This document shows, piece by piece, positions 55,326-64,000 of a stretch of 64,000 nt of DNA. A model generated the notes under the pieces. It saw only the letters and a list, made by a program, of their open reading frames with translations. It was not told the DNA's origin and made no database searches. Position 1 is the stretch's first letter. Every line of letters begins with the position of its first letter. Position numbers and translations under genes: made by a program. This DNA is from Paguma larvata (lineage: Eukaryota > Chordata > Mammalia > Carnivora > Viverridae), in assembly GCA_030068075.1 (NCBI GenBank), contig CM057841.1:40775030-40839029 (forward strand), in the 5' to 3' direction.

Positions 55326-56999
55326 ATTCCTTTGGGGATTAAATGGGTACCATGGAATACGAGATAACGTGTTCCTCCTTCTGCCCTTCCCATCCTTGCA
55401 AACCATTTTCCCACCCTGCAGCTGCCTTCTCAAAGAATCTCAGAATCTCTGCTCTTTAAATCGTGAAAGCTCGCTGCTGGGAACACCCACAGACACTCTC
55501 TGCAAACACACACAACTCACTCTGAGTAATCGTATTGATTCGGAATTAACGGCCATTCAGATACCTCATTGAAGATGCCATCTGGGATGTTATTGCTCTT
55601 CAGAGGTAGATCATATTCTGAGAAAATCTGTCAAAATGTAGAAATAACTCATCAAAATGGCCATTGCAGAACCTAGCAGCGCTTCAAAGAGAAGCAGAGT
55701 CTGATGGTGCAGGTTTCATTCCCTCTAAGTAAGATGCAGAAGGAGGAAGGGCTGTTTCTTTCCTCTGTTTTCAAGAGTCAAGAGAAATGGAAAGTGGAGA
55801 CATGTGCAGAAAATGGTCTTGGACTCCTTTGCTCATTTGGAGACATCTCCCTGAAAAGAAACATTTCTCCAGATCATTGCTGATCCTGACGGTATGTGCT
55901 TAGGCAGAACTCCGTTTCAGTTCTTTCCTGGCCACTTTAGAGTTTGCCTATTTTCCGTGTTCTGATTCAAGCAACAGCAGTTCAACAACTTGCCCCCAAA
56001 ATTTCTGAATGTACAACAGTTAAATGTTGCAAGCCAGTACAAGCCAGCTTCAAAAAACCACAGGAGGAACATGTTCATCTCCTACCTGCCCTCCTTCTGG
56101 GTTGGTGCCAGGCCTTGACTGTGCCTGGAGAAACCCAAAATATAGGCATCTCAGTAGACGCCTGCCTCCTCCACCATTCATGGGGAGTCCCTGGTGGTAT
56201 CCCAGGTGCTCCGGGCTTCTAAATCATTTCTTTCACCTCTGCAGAAGACCCGCCCTCCGTGGGCAGCACACCATTGTCATACCTGGGAAACCCAGTATTA
56301 TTCAGCAGGCACTTTTGAATTGAAAATAACATTTGAAAAGGATTATCCCTGGCAAAGTCATCAACTGCTGTATACTCATTGAACTCAAAACAATACAAGA
56401 CTGATTACTTTTGTAGTCTATGCAAATTACAAGTCGCATTGGTATTATTAAACCCTTAGTGTTTGACTTCACCTCCAAGTGCTTCACAATTACTGTTTTT
56501 AAATCAAGAATCTGGATTTTTGTGTGTTTTGGGGGTTTTTTTTTGTTTTGTTTTGTTTTTCTTTTTACAAAATCAAGTTATATATGTATGTATACTCTCC
56601 TTCAAAAAACAAAAGTGAAGAAACAAATCACATCTAAAGAATACTAATTAATCTTAAATGCTTATGAGAAAAAACACTTTATGAAAAGGACCTCAGTCCT
56701 CTGAGGTTTCTGACCTTCCGCATGTCTCCTATAAATGCCCTTGGTCGGGGGCTTCTTTCTACTCTTAACTGAAAGTTTTACCTATTCCCAGTACTGAGCT
56801 GAATGCAACCCTCATTCACAGCTTGGCCTAGTGGATTTATCATCTTTACTTCCAACATATGGGTATTAGCATTAATTTACCTAAGTGTCTTCCATATGCA
56901 CGAACACTCTTGAAGGAAATTTGGCTGTAGGACCTTAGACACAGATAGTGGTATGAGAGAGAATAACTCTTTAACATGGTCTAGGGGGGAATGGGTGTG
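55326..56999. other. Unique sequence
   Basis: About 1.7 kb without recognised repeats. An acceptor-like TTCTTTCACCTCTGCAG at 56225-56240 precedes an open frame of some 45 codons (to 56382), but no donor or homology supports an exon. Confidence 0.4.
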
Positions 57000-57235
57000 C
57001 TAATATTTGCATAGCGCTTACTGAATACCCACACAAGATTCCGAGCATTACATAAATTATCACAACATTTTAAGAAGACATATATTATTTACCTCATTTA
57101 AAAAAAATGCAAAAACAGATGCTGAGCAGTTGAGGAAACTTTCCCAAAGTGGCACATCCGAAACTGGACAAGGCAGGTTTGGAAACTGGGTCCTTCTAGT
57201 TGCAAAAACCGTTGCTTTCTGTGTGGCATCCCTCT
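57000..57235 (-). repeat. MIR, antisense
   Basis: 'tttgcatagcgcttactgaatacccac', 'ttatcacaacattttaagaagacatatattatttacc', 'gttgaggaaactttcccaaagtggcac' follow reverse MIR. Confidence 0.78.
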
Positions 57236-57539
57236 GCCTTATAAATCCATGCCCCAAGAGCTGTTTGGAAGCTTGTCTTATTCCTTCTATCTATTTCAAG
57301 TCGAGAGCAAAGGCACCTTCTGTTTCCACCTTGTCTAAAACTTGAACTTGAGATGATGTCATGGGATAGTCAAATTAAATCAGTACAGATTTATCAAGGT
57401 CTTACTTCATTCGAAATGCTGTGCTGGGTGTAAAATAACTTCAGAGTCCTTCCCAGTGGGAAAGTTGACTCTTCTGCACAGAGAGATGCCGAGTATGATG
57501 AGACAGAACCTGATTACAGCCAGACCTGAGCTCTTCCCC

Positions 57540-57880
57540 TCATCCCTTGAGCCCTGCTTGCTCTGCTCACATCAGAACCTTTTCATTCTCCTTCCTCCTT
57601 TTTCATCACCCTCAGTTTCCAAGCTGCCTAGAGTCTACCTATGCTTTCACTCTAGATCCATGTATACCCCAACCCCATGCAACCATAACCACTGCCATTA
57701 CCCCAGTACTTGGTTGTATTATCTCTTTCCTGGACTGTTTAAACAACTTTTAAGCTGACATCCTTCTTTCTTTCATACTACATGTACACCCAGATTAATC
57801 TTGTGTTTATAAATTCAGCCTTTATCATGACACTCCCTGTCTCCAAATGATTTACAAACTTAAAAAGAATGTAAGTAATA
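57540..57880 (+). repeat. Probable L2, upstream 3' region, sense
   Basis: Pyrimidine-rich DNA ending in 'agattaatcttgtgtttataaattcagcctttatcatgacactccctgtc', which resembles the L2 block 'agtgatctttctaaaacgcaaatctgatcatgtcactccc'. Moderate to low identity. Confidence 0.45.
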
Positions 57881-58139
57881 TTTTCTCAAAAGAAGAATCT
57901 TGTTTAGAAGCTTGGGAAACAAAACAGGTGAAAGCAATTCATCTTTAGTTTAGACTTGAGAAATGGGGGACATTTGCCCCTTGGATTCCCTTCCTTAGGC
58001 CCCAGAGCAGATCCAAGGCAGCACATCCAAGGCATCTCCATGGAACACTCAAACACAGTTTGAGATCACTGGCCTGAGAAAAAAATCCCAGCTCATTAGC
58101 ACAATACTGAAGGCCCTTCAACCCTTCTGTATGGCAGGC

Positions 58140-58240
58140 TTAAGAACCACCTTATAGGGTTGCTATAAGATTCACAGTCAATACACTCAAGGATTTAGAG
58201 CACTTCCAGTACATAGTAAGTGCTCAGTTAATAGAGTTTG
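58140..58240 (+). repeat. MIR 3' half, sense
   Basis: 'ttatagggttgctataagattcac' and 'agcacttccagtacatagtaagtgctcagttaat' are MIR 3' blocks. Confidence 0.72.
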
Positions 58241-58279
58241 CTTTACTTGTTTCCAATCCTTCACCCATTTCTGCGTCCT

Positions 58280-58640
58280 AAGCTTCAGTTTACATGAGCT
58301 TATATGCCCGATGTTTTGCATCCTCATTTGGCTATCTCTAGTCATGCCCTCAAAATGATTTCCTCAACCTACAATCTCTTTGCCATCTCATTTCTGCATA
58401 TGCAACCAGGCCCCTCTTCCAGGAACCATGGCCTCCTGGACTATCATCTCAGCCAAGAGCCATTCCTCCTACCTCTGACTTATACCTGGGCCTTTCCCAG
58501 AACGTGGTTGCTTCATTAATTGTGCTATTCTATTCCATCTCTGCCACCCTAAAGGGCATTATGAATCTGAGCCAGTTTTGCCCTTCCCTCTATCCCTGTG
58601 TACCAGGTATATTCCCAGTAAATACTGAATAAACTTATTC
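58280..58640 (+). repeat. Probable L2 fragment, sense
   Basis: 'aggaaccatggcctcctggac', 'cctacctctgacttatacctgggcctttcccag' and the end 'gtgtaccaggtatattcccagtaaatactgaataaac' resemble L2, with a plausible terminal 'cagtaaatactgaat'. Confidence 0.4.
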
Positions 58641-58892
58641 AACTCACTTCATCCCTTGAAATGATGTTATGATGCCACCACTTTGGCTTTGCCTACTGCT
58701 GAGTTAATCAAGGATACCTATGACTGTGAGATACCCCGAAATGTTATTTGAAAGCTAAAATGTCATGAAAGGTGAACAGGCCTACTTCTCAAAATATTTT
58801 TTGATTGAATCATACCATGCTTATATGTCAGCCTCATTTTATTCCAAGGTATATTTCATTCTTGTTGTTGACCTAGAGTTTTTCTCCAGCAG

Positions 58893-58964
58893 GCACTGAC
58901 CATCAAGGTGCTCCGGGCCCAGCCGGTGGGTCACGACTCTACTGAATGAGGAATCCCAGACAAG
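58893..58964 (+). other. Candidate internal exon (plus strand), probably non-coding or 3'-terminal coding
   Basis: A 72-nt segment lies between a good acceptor (GAGTTTTTCTCCAGCAG) and a consensus donor (ACAAG|GTAAGC). A weaker donor (CCG|GTGGGT) occurs inside it at 58924. Three CpGs are retained in 'ctccgggcccagccggtgggtcacgac'. Each frame has a stop; the best gives 18 residues (ALTIKVLRAQPVGHDSTE) before TGA. That suits an untranslated or lncRNA exon, or the end of a reading frame. Unassigned. Confidence 0.28.
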
Positions 58965-59784
58965 GTAAGCTGCCCATAGCTCTGAGCCTGCTTTTGTGGC
59001 ACTGCTCCCTCCTCAGCTCTGCCCAGGTCAGGCCACTTGGTTCTCACATCTGGATTACTGGGGTCAGCCTTCTCAGCTAACCCTGCCTCAGTTCTTCTCT
59101 TCTTGGCCATTCTTCAAGCCCCATGAGTGGGCTTTTATAAAACAGGGATGTGACCACATTCTTTATTTTATCCTTTCTTGAAAGCCATCATTAGCCACAT
59201 TTCCCAAAATTTGATCCACAGAATTATCAGAAGCACTTGGAGAGCTTGGTAAAACGTTGACTCCTGAGCTGTGTCCTAGACACAATAAGTCCTGGCAGAC
59301 TGCATTGTTCAGTAGCTTCAAAGGTGATTTTTGTTTACACAAGAGTTTAAGCAACCACAACTTAAATACATGCCAATTGTCCTCATCAGCATCCCCTGGA
59401 AGCAGCAGAGTATTTCTCATCTTGGTCCCCTGGAACCTCCTCGTTTCCCCCACAGGCATACTCTTCCATATGAAATACTTGTGCTTCCCTCCTGCTCTCT
59501 AGGAGATGTCACTGCTTCTAGAAAACTTCATAGTTTCCTATAGGCATGTTTAGTTTCCCCTGCTGAGGGTGCCTTACCTTACCTTGTGAAAGCACTGTTC
59601 TGTGAATGTTGATGTACATACTTTTCCTCCAACCCCCATAAGTTACCCCCATAAGTCCACCATAAGTTGGAACCATGTATGGATTTAAAGTCAGTATTAT
59701 ACTGTGGTTTTTGAGCCATAGACTCATGTAGTATGCTTCCTTTTTGTGGCTTTCTCATTGAGTGACAGTGGATATATCCATGTA
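58965..59784. other. Mostly unique sequence
   Basis: Only a faint hAT-MITE-like piece at 59205-59290 ('atcagaagcacttggagagcttggtaaaac') and a small 13-bp tandem repeat at 59632-59669 stand out. Confidence 0.4.
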
Positions 59785-59915
59785 CCTCACTGGGCCTTGG
59801 TTTTGTCATCTAAAATGACTACATCACTAATCACTACCTAAATTCCCTTTGTTGGGATTAAATGTGATAATGCATCTGAAGGGCTTAGAAGGGTACTCAA
59901 TAAATACTAGCCACA
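59785..59915 (+). repeat. MIR 3' half, sense
   Basis: 'ttggttttgtcatctaaaatg', 'gttgggattaaatgtgataatgcatctgaagggcttagaagggtactcaataaat' in order. Confidence 0.8.
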
Positions 59916-60394
59916 CTTTCATTGTTATCAACATTATCATTCCTTTATCTTGTTATCTCAAGGGTGAAACAAAATGTCTGCCACAAAGGGACATTAAATC
60001 ACTGTAGACCCTACCTCCTTGTAACACTCTTGGGATAAGGTCTACAACCTTGGTAGAGAAAAATAATAATAAAGTACATTAGTTTTATTTTTTCCCTCTT
60101 ACTTTATATAAGAGAAATGTCCAGAATTTGTTGGCTTGTAAACCAGAACTAAATTACAAATGGAGTTCCCATGATTGCTGATGGTTCTCTTATGGTACAG
60201 GCAGGAGAGAGCCACAGGAGAGGTAGCAGCATATTGTGTCTCAACCATGAAAAAGATTGCTCTGTATTGTCTACTGCATACCAGAGACCAAGTTCAAATG
60301 CACAAGACTTTAGTGGATACCGTGGGTGTGAGAAGAGAAGAAAGAGCAACGCGTATAACTATTTACATTGATTGAGCCTCCTTCCAAGCTCTTT

Positions 60395-60830
60395 ATTCAG
60401 TCAAGAAACATTTATTGAGCACCTACTGTCAGGAAGGCACTCTACTATTGATGATGCAAAAAATGTTATACTAATTATTAGTCAAAAATCCCTGTACTTG
60501 GGTAGTTTACATTCCCATAGGGAGAAAGAGCAAATAAAAACAATAATAAACAGGGTGCCTGGATGGTTCAGTTTACTGAGCATCTGACTTTTGATTTAGA
60601 CTCAGGTCATGATCCTAGGGTTGTGGGACTGAGCCCTGCATTGTGCTCTGTGCTGAACATGGAACCTGCTTAAGGTTCTCTCTGTCTCTCCCTTCACTCC
60701 TCTCCCACCCATTCTCTCTCTAAAAAATAATTAAAAAAAAAACAATAAAAATCATAAAAACTTACAAATTGTGGTATGTGCTAAAGACGGAAAAAGGGAA
60801 ATAGAGCCCAATAAGGAGGATGTTTTATAT
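60395..60830 (-). repeat. L2 3' end, antisense, split by a SINE
   Basis: 'ttcagtcaagaaacatttattgagcacctactgtcagg' and 'gtagtttacattcccatagggag' lie left of the SINE. 'gtggtatgtgctaaagacgg' lies right of it and continues the reverse L2. Confidence 0.78.
60553..60740 (+). mobile_element. Older CAN-SINE, sense, inside L2
   Basis: Diverged head 'agggtgcctggatggttcagt', older-type body ('tgacttttgatttagactcagg', 'gaacctgcttaaggttctctc'). TSD approximately AAAAACAATAATAAA versus AAAAACAATAAAAAT. Confidence 0.9.
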
Positions 60831-60879
60831 TACCTCAGTAGCCCATCATTGACAGATGCTATACTGTTCTTAACTGAAA

Positions 60880-60985
60880 AAAACTGAAGCACAGAGAGGG
60901 AAAGTAATTTGCTCAACTAGCAAAGAATCAAGTCAGAATTTGAACTCAGGCCATCTGACTTCAGAATCCATGCTGTCAACCACAA
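60880..60985 (-). repeat. MIR, antisense
   Basis: 'aaactgaagcacagagagggaaagtaatttgctcaac' and 'gaatttgaactcaggccatctgacttcagaatccatgctgtcaacc' in successive blocks are a well-kept reverse MIR core. Confidence 0.87.
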
Positions 60986-62524
60986 CGTACACCTGTAACC
61001 AATGTCAGTGGTCCGGGTAGGAGTGATGCCTTGCCTTGTTTGTGGCTACCATGTGCAGTTGGACAATGGGACAGCTGGCCTTCTACATAAGCAGCATACT
61101 GAGCATGTCTGCTTTTCAGGGATCCGGGCCCTAAATGCAGGACCAGAGAGATGAAAATGATTTTCCTCTACTCTAGTCGAATGCCCTTACTCCTTGGCTG
61201 TGGTCATACCTTGAGCCTCTTTCCAGGAAGACTGACAATGACAATGTCCAATTCTTTCAGGGAAACCCAGTCCCTCCCTGCAATTAAAATACATTAGGAA
61301 AGAATTGTACAACCTCAATATTTTATTTGGTATTAATAACATCACATTTTGCATCTCAAAGAATTAAATCTTTGATGAGTCATATCAAACCCTATACTTT
61401 TGAGTTTTACTGCCTCTATGTCAATGATAAAGGTAACCTGTGCCTACACATTCTTGTAGCAGTATTTTACATCTCTAGCAATAGATTTTCCAAAGAACAC
61501 CCATAACTCTTAAGTAAACTGATATATATGTAATGAAAGCATAATTTCTTCCTCCAAAGCTACTTTATGGTCAGCTGCACAGCTTTGTAGAACTTACTCT
61601 CTGCCTAAATCACCTGCATTCAAGTGGGTCAAGGTTTCCATTTTCTTTAGGGTCTTTGGGTGGAGCTTTGTTTAATATTCTGGTGTCTAAGAGACCCTTA
61701 AGTGATTTCCATGGAAAAAAGAGACAATCTGCTACAATGATAAATGCAAAGTTCAGTCTGAAAGACAGAAAACAATTTAAAGGTTTGAAATGGCAATTTT
61801 CATGTTTCAAAAATCTTAGGCACCATCATATCCAGGACTCTCTGTGATAAGTGCTCAGAACTGCTGAGACTGAGAGAAATCTAAATGGCTGACCCATCTA
61901 TCAATCCATGTCAGAACAGAGTGAGCTCTTCAGCAGCGGTGAAGCCCCCTTTGAGCAGTGCAGTGGAGTAGTCCTATTGCCGTACATGTCTTTCCATCCA
62001 CAGTCTACTTGCACCCACTTCTCTGTGTCTGCTTCTGCTAATTCCCACCAGAGGAAGTTATCCTGATTCTCTTCTCTTCCTGATTTCCCTTCTCTTCTCT
62101 TCTTGTCTACTCATGTTATCATGATATCTGGTTTTCACCTCCTCTATGAAGCCCTTCAGTGAAAGTTTGCCCACCTCCGGATCTCCAAAACTGAGATGCC
62201 CTCAGATTGAGATGAGTGGTTCTCAAAGTTTTCATGTGAATCTACCTTCTCCCTACTACTGTCACATACACTTCATACTCGTACACATTCACTCTCTGCC
62301 CATATTTATTGACCAGAAACTGCTTCCGATACTACAGAACTATAGATATAGAACTGAGCCATGTGGACCTGTAACTGTTCCCAAAGAGCTTTTAATAGAA
62401 TAATAATAAAGCACCTATCTATTTCCCTTCTATTCCAGACACATGTGCATTATATACACTCAGTAAATACCTGATGATTGACTGACTTATTGATTGATTA
62501 ATTAATGTTTCTCCTTACTCAAAA
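60986..62524. other. Unique sequence
   Basis: About 1.5 kb; apart from a possible short L2 piece near 62290-62470 ('cccaaagagcttttaatagaat', 'atacactcagtaaatacctg') nothing is recognised. Confidence 0.4.
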
Positions 62525-62640
62525 GCTATGATCCTGTGCTATACCAGGCAGTGTGCTAAGCATTGCAATTTCTGCATGGGCATAAAAGAAACAGTGTCCA
62601 TGTTCATGAAGCTTTGAACCAAAGTACCTATGTAAAGCTT
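62525..62640 (-). repeat. L2 3' fragment, antisense
   Basis: 'gctataccaggcagtgtgctaagcattgc' and 'agtgtccatgttcatgaagctttg' match the reverse L2 end. Confidence 0.62.
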
Positions 62641-62759
62641 AGGGTTCAGTCATTAGTTTTTAAAGAAATAGAGTTTGTAGAAAGACTTTTAGACAAATGC
62701 ATCTTTTCACCAAGACTATCCATACTAACTTAACATCCAACTAACTGCTTTTACTTCAA

Positions 62760-62900
62760 AGATGTTATTTAAGCCACACAATTGTATGTGGTTGGTACAA
62801 CTCTGAAGGTAAGAACACCGATGTTCAGAGAGGTTAAGTGACTTCAGCCTGTGCATGAATGGTAGAGCTGGGTCCCCTGAGTCAAACTCCAAACACTGTC
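62760..62900 (-). repeat. MIR, antisense
   Basis: 'aacaccgatgttcagagaggttaagtgacttcagcc' and 'atggtagagctgggtcccctgagtc' are reverse MIR. Confidence 0.78.
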
Positions 62901-64000
62901 CCCAAACATCTGGGAATGATTCTCTTACTTTTGAGGATCAGGACTGTGCCACTGTCCTTTACACTGTCCTTTACACAATCAAATAATACAGAGATGGAGT
63001 GGAGATTCTCATGCAGACTGTTAGGTATTATGGAAAAATAAATGAGCTTAATGTTAGTTATGTCAGGAAGCAGGATTTTCAGTATGAAAGGAAGGACATA
63101 AAGACATAAGACTGAAGGGGTCAAGTAAAAATGCAGTCAAAATGGGATTTATTTTTATTTTTATTTCATCAAAAATTATACCTCGGATCTGGTCTTTGAA
63201 AAGATTTGGAAACATGAGGGAGTACTCAGTTTTAATGTTCAAAATATTTTTATTAATTTATATCCAAAGATTTAAAAAACATTGGATAGGATAATTTGTT
63301 AGAGAATAGATGGAGACAGTATTTCTGTCAATTGTTAAATAACTCAGTTACTGTTCACAAAATACTTTGAGTAATGTAGAAGGACACTTTACAACATAAT
63401 GGAGTATCCTCAACTTACATCTTCATTTTATAATAATGTTAAGATCATACTTCTAGGATCCTTAAAGAGTCACGATAAGGTAATCCAAGTAGGGTTTCTT
63501 ACAAACAAAAGGGATCTGTCTCTTACAGGCTAATTATGCACCATCCCAATAAAAGATCCAACACTTCTCCAGGCTCTGCTTCCACGCCGTAAGTAAGAGC
63601 ATCAATAGTAAGTAATCCTTGCATTCTTGCTTCAGCCGAAAGAATATCTAGTTATTAGTTGTGGCTCGGTTTGGTTTTTCCTTGGATTTCTAACTCATTC
63701 CTGAGCAGAAGGGTGCATTGTATTTTACGTTAGCAATATTTCTTGTTTATTCTCATAACTCCACTTAATGAAAAATAGAACTTGGTCTGGATTCTTAGTG
63801 TCTTGTGGCTCTTTGTTGAGAACTAATGGATTTGAGGCACAAATCCATTGCAGTAGTGTGGGAAACCATCAATATATTTTAAAGTCAGCAGGTATAGTGG
63901 GAAAAAATAATGAAAGGCTGAAGACTCAGCTTTGGGTTCTAGCTTCCTAACTTCTTGTGAGTAAACTTTGGAAAATTATTTAACTGCATGGACCCTTTGT
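62901..64000. other. Unique AT-rich sequence to the window edge
   Basis: No gene or repeat family recognised apart from the small tandem duplication at 62950-62973. Confidence 0.4.
62950..62973. repeat. 12-bp tandem duplication
   Basis: CACTGTCCTTTA occurs twice in direct succession. Confidence 0.9.

Noticed and set aside
56194..56382. Exon after a good acceptor at about 56240
   Set aside because: The frame is open but no donor at exon distance and no known protein resemblance.
1..64000. CRISPR array, operon, riboswitch, phage or plasmid features
   Set aside because: The sequence is mammalian by its SINE, L1, MIR and L2 content; direct repeats found are microsatellites, TSDs or transposon copies, not spacer arrays.

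Overview
This is non-coding DNA from a carnivore, almost certainly a cat-like one (Felidae/Feliformia). The main evidence is about twenty copies of a tRNA-Lys-derived CAN-SINE of the feliform type. Its head reads GGGGCGCCTGGGTGGCTCAG and its body contains GAGCCTGGAGCCTGCTTC; it has a CT-rich stretch and an AAATAAATAAACATT-type tail. Young L1 3' ends of carnivore type, and ancient mammalian MIR, L2, MLT1 and hAT-type elements, fit the same assignment. The species cannot be resolved from the sequence.

I find no complete protein-coding gene, rRNA, tRNA gene, CRISPR array or bacterial-type operon. The open reading frames present are short, start at arbitrary ATGs, and mostly lie in SINEs, MIRs and microsatellites. 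Three short segments have exon-like splice signals: 81-162 (minus), 1064-1139 (plus, the best coding candidate) and 58893-58964 (plus). They are hypotheses. If real, most of the window would be intron or the surroundings of a long gene or lncRNA; if not, it is a gene desert.

Layout. 1-5 kb: several SINEs (two tandem near 0.4-0.9 kb, an inverted pair at 2.8-3.25 kb), MIR and L2 fragments, and a 70-bp L1 3' end with a perfect 14-bp target-site duplication (TSD). 5-8 kb: antisense L2 running into a 0.5-kb pure-purine microsatellite (GAAA then GGAA), then more L2. 8-28 kb: mostly unique AT-rich sequence with MIR, L2, a hAT-type element, a complete solo MLT1-type LTR with a 5-bp TSD (11953-12355), and GT/GA/CT microsatellites. 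27.6-30 kb: a young SINE in a hAT MITE, then a three-layer nest (MIR interrupted by L1, itself carrying SINEs). 30-45 kb: unique AT-rich DNA with scattered repeats. 45-55 kb: the densest SINE region, with SINEs inside MIRs, an inverted pair and a tandem dimer next to a well-preserved L2 3' end. 55-64 kb: sparse MIR/L2, one more SINE inside L2, and an exon-like segment at 58.9 kb.

No genes act together here. What the window records is layered retroposition: MIR/L2 oldest, then MLT1 and hAT elements, then carnivore L1, then SINEs of several ages. Repeat families were recognised by eye, so boundaries of old elements are good only to tens of bases.
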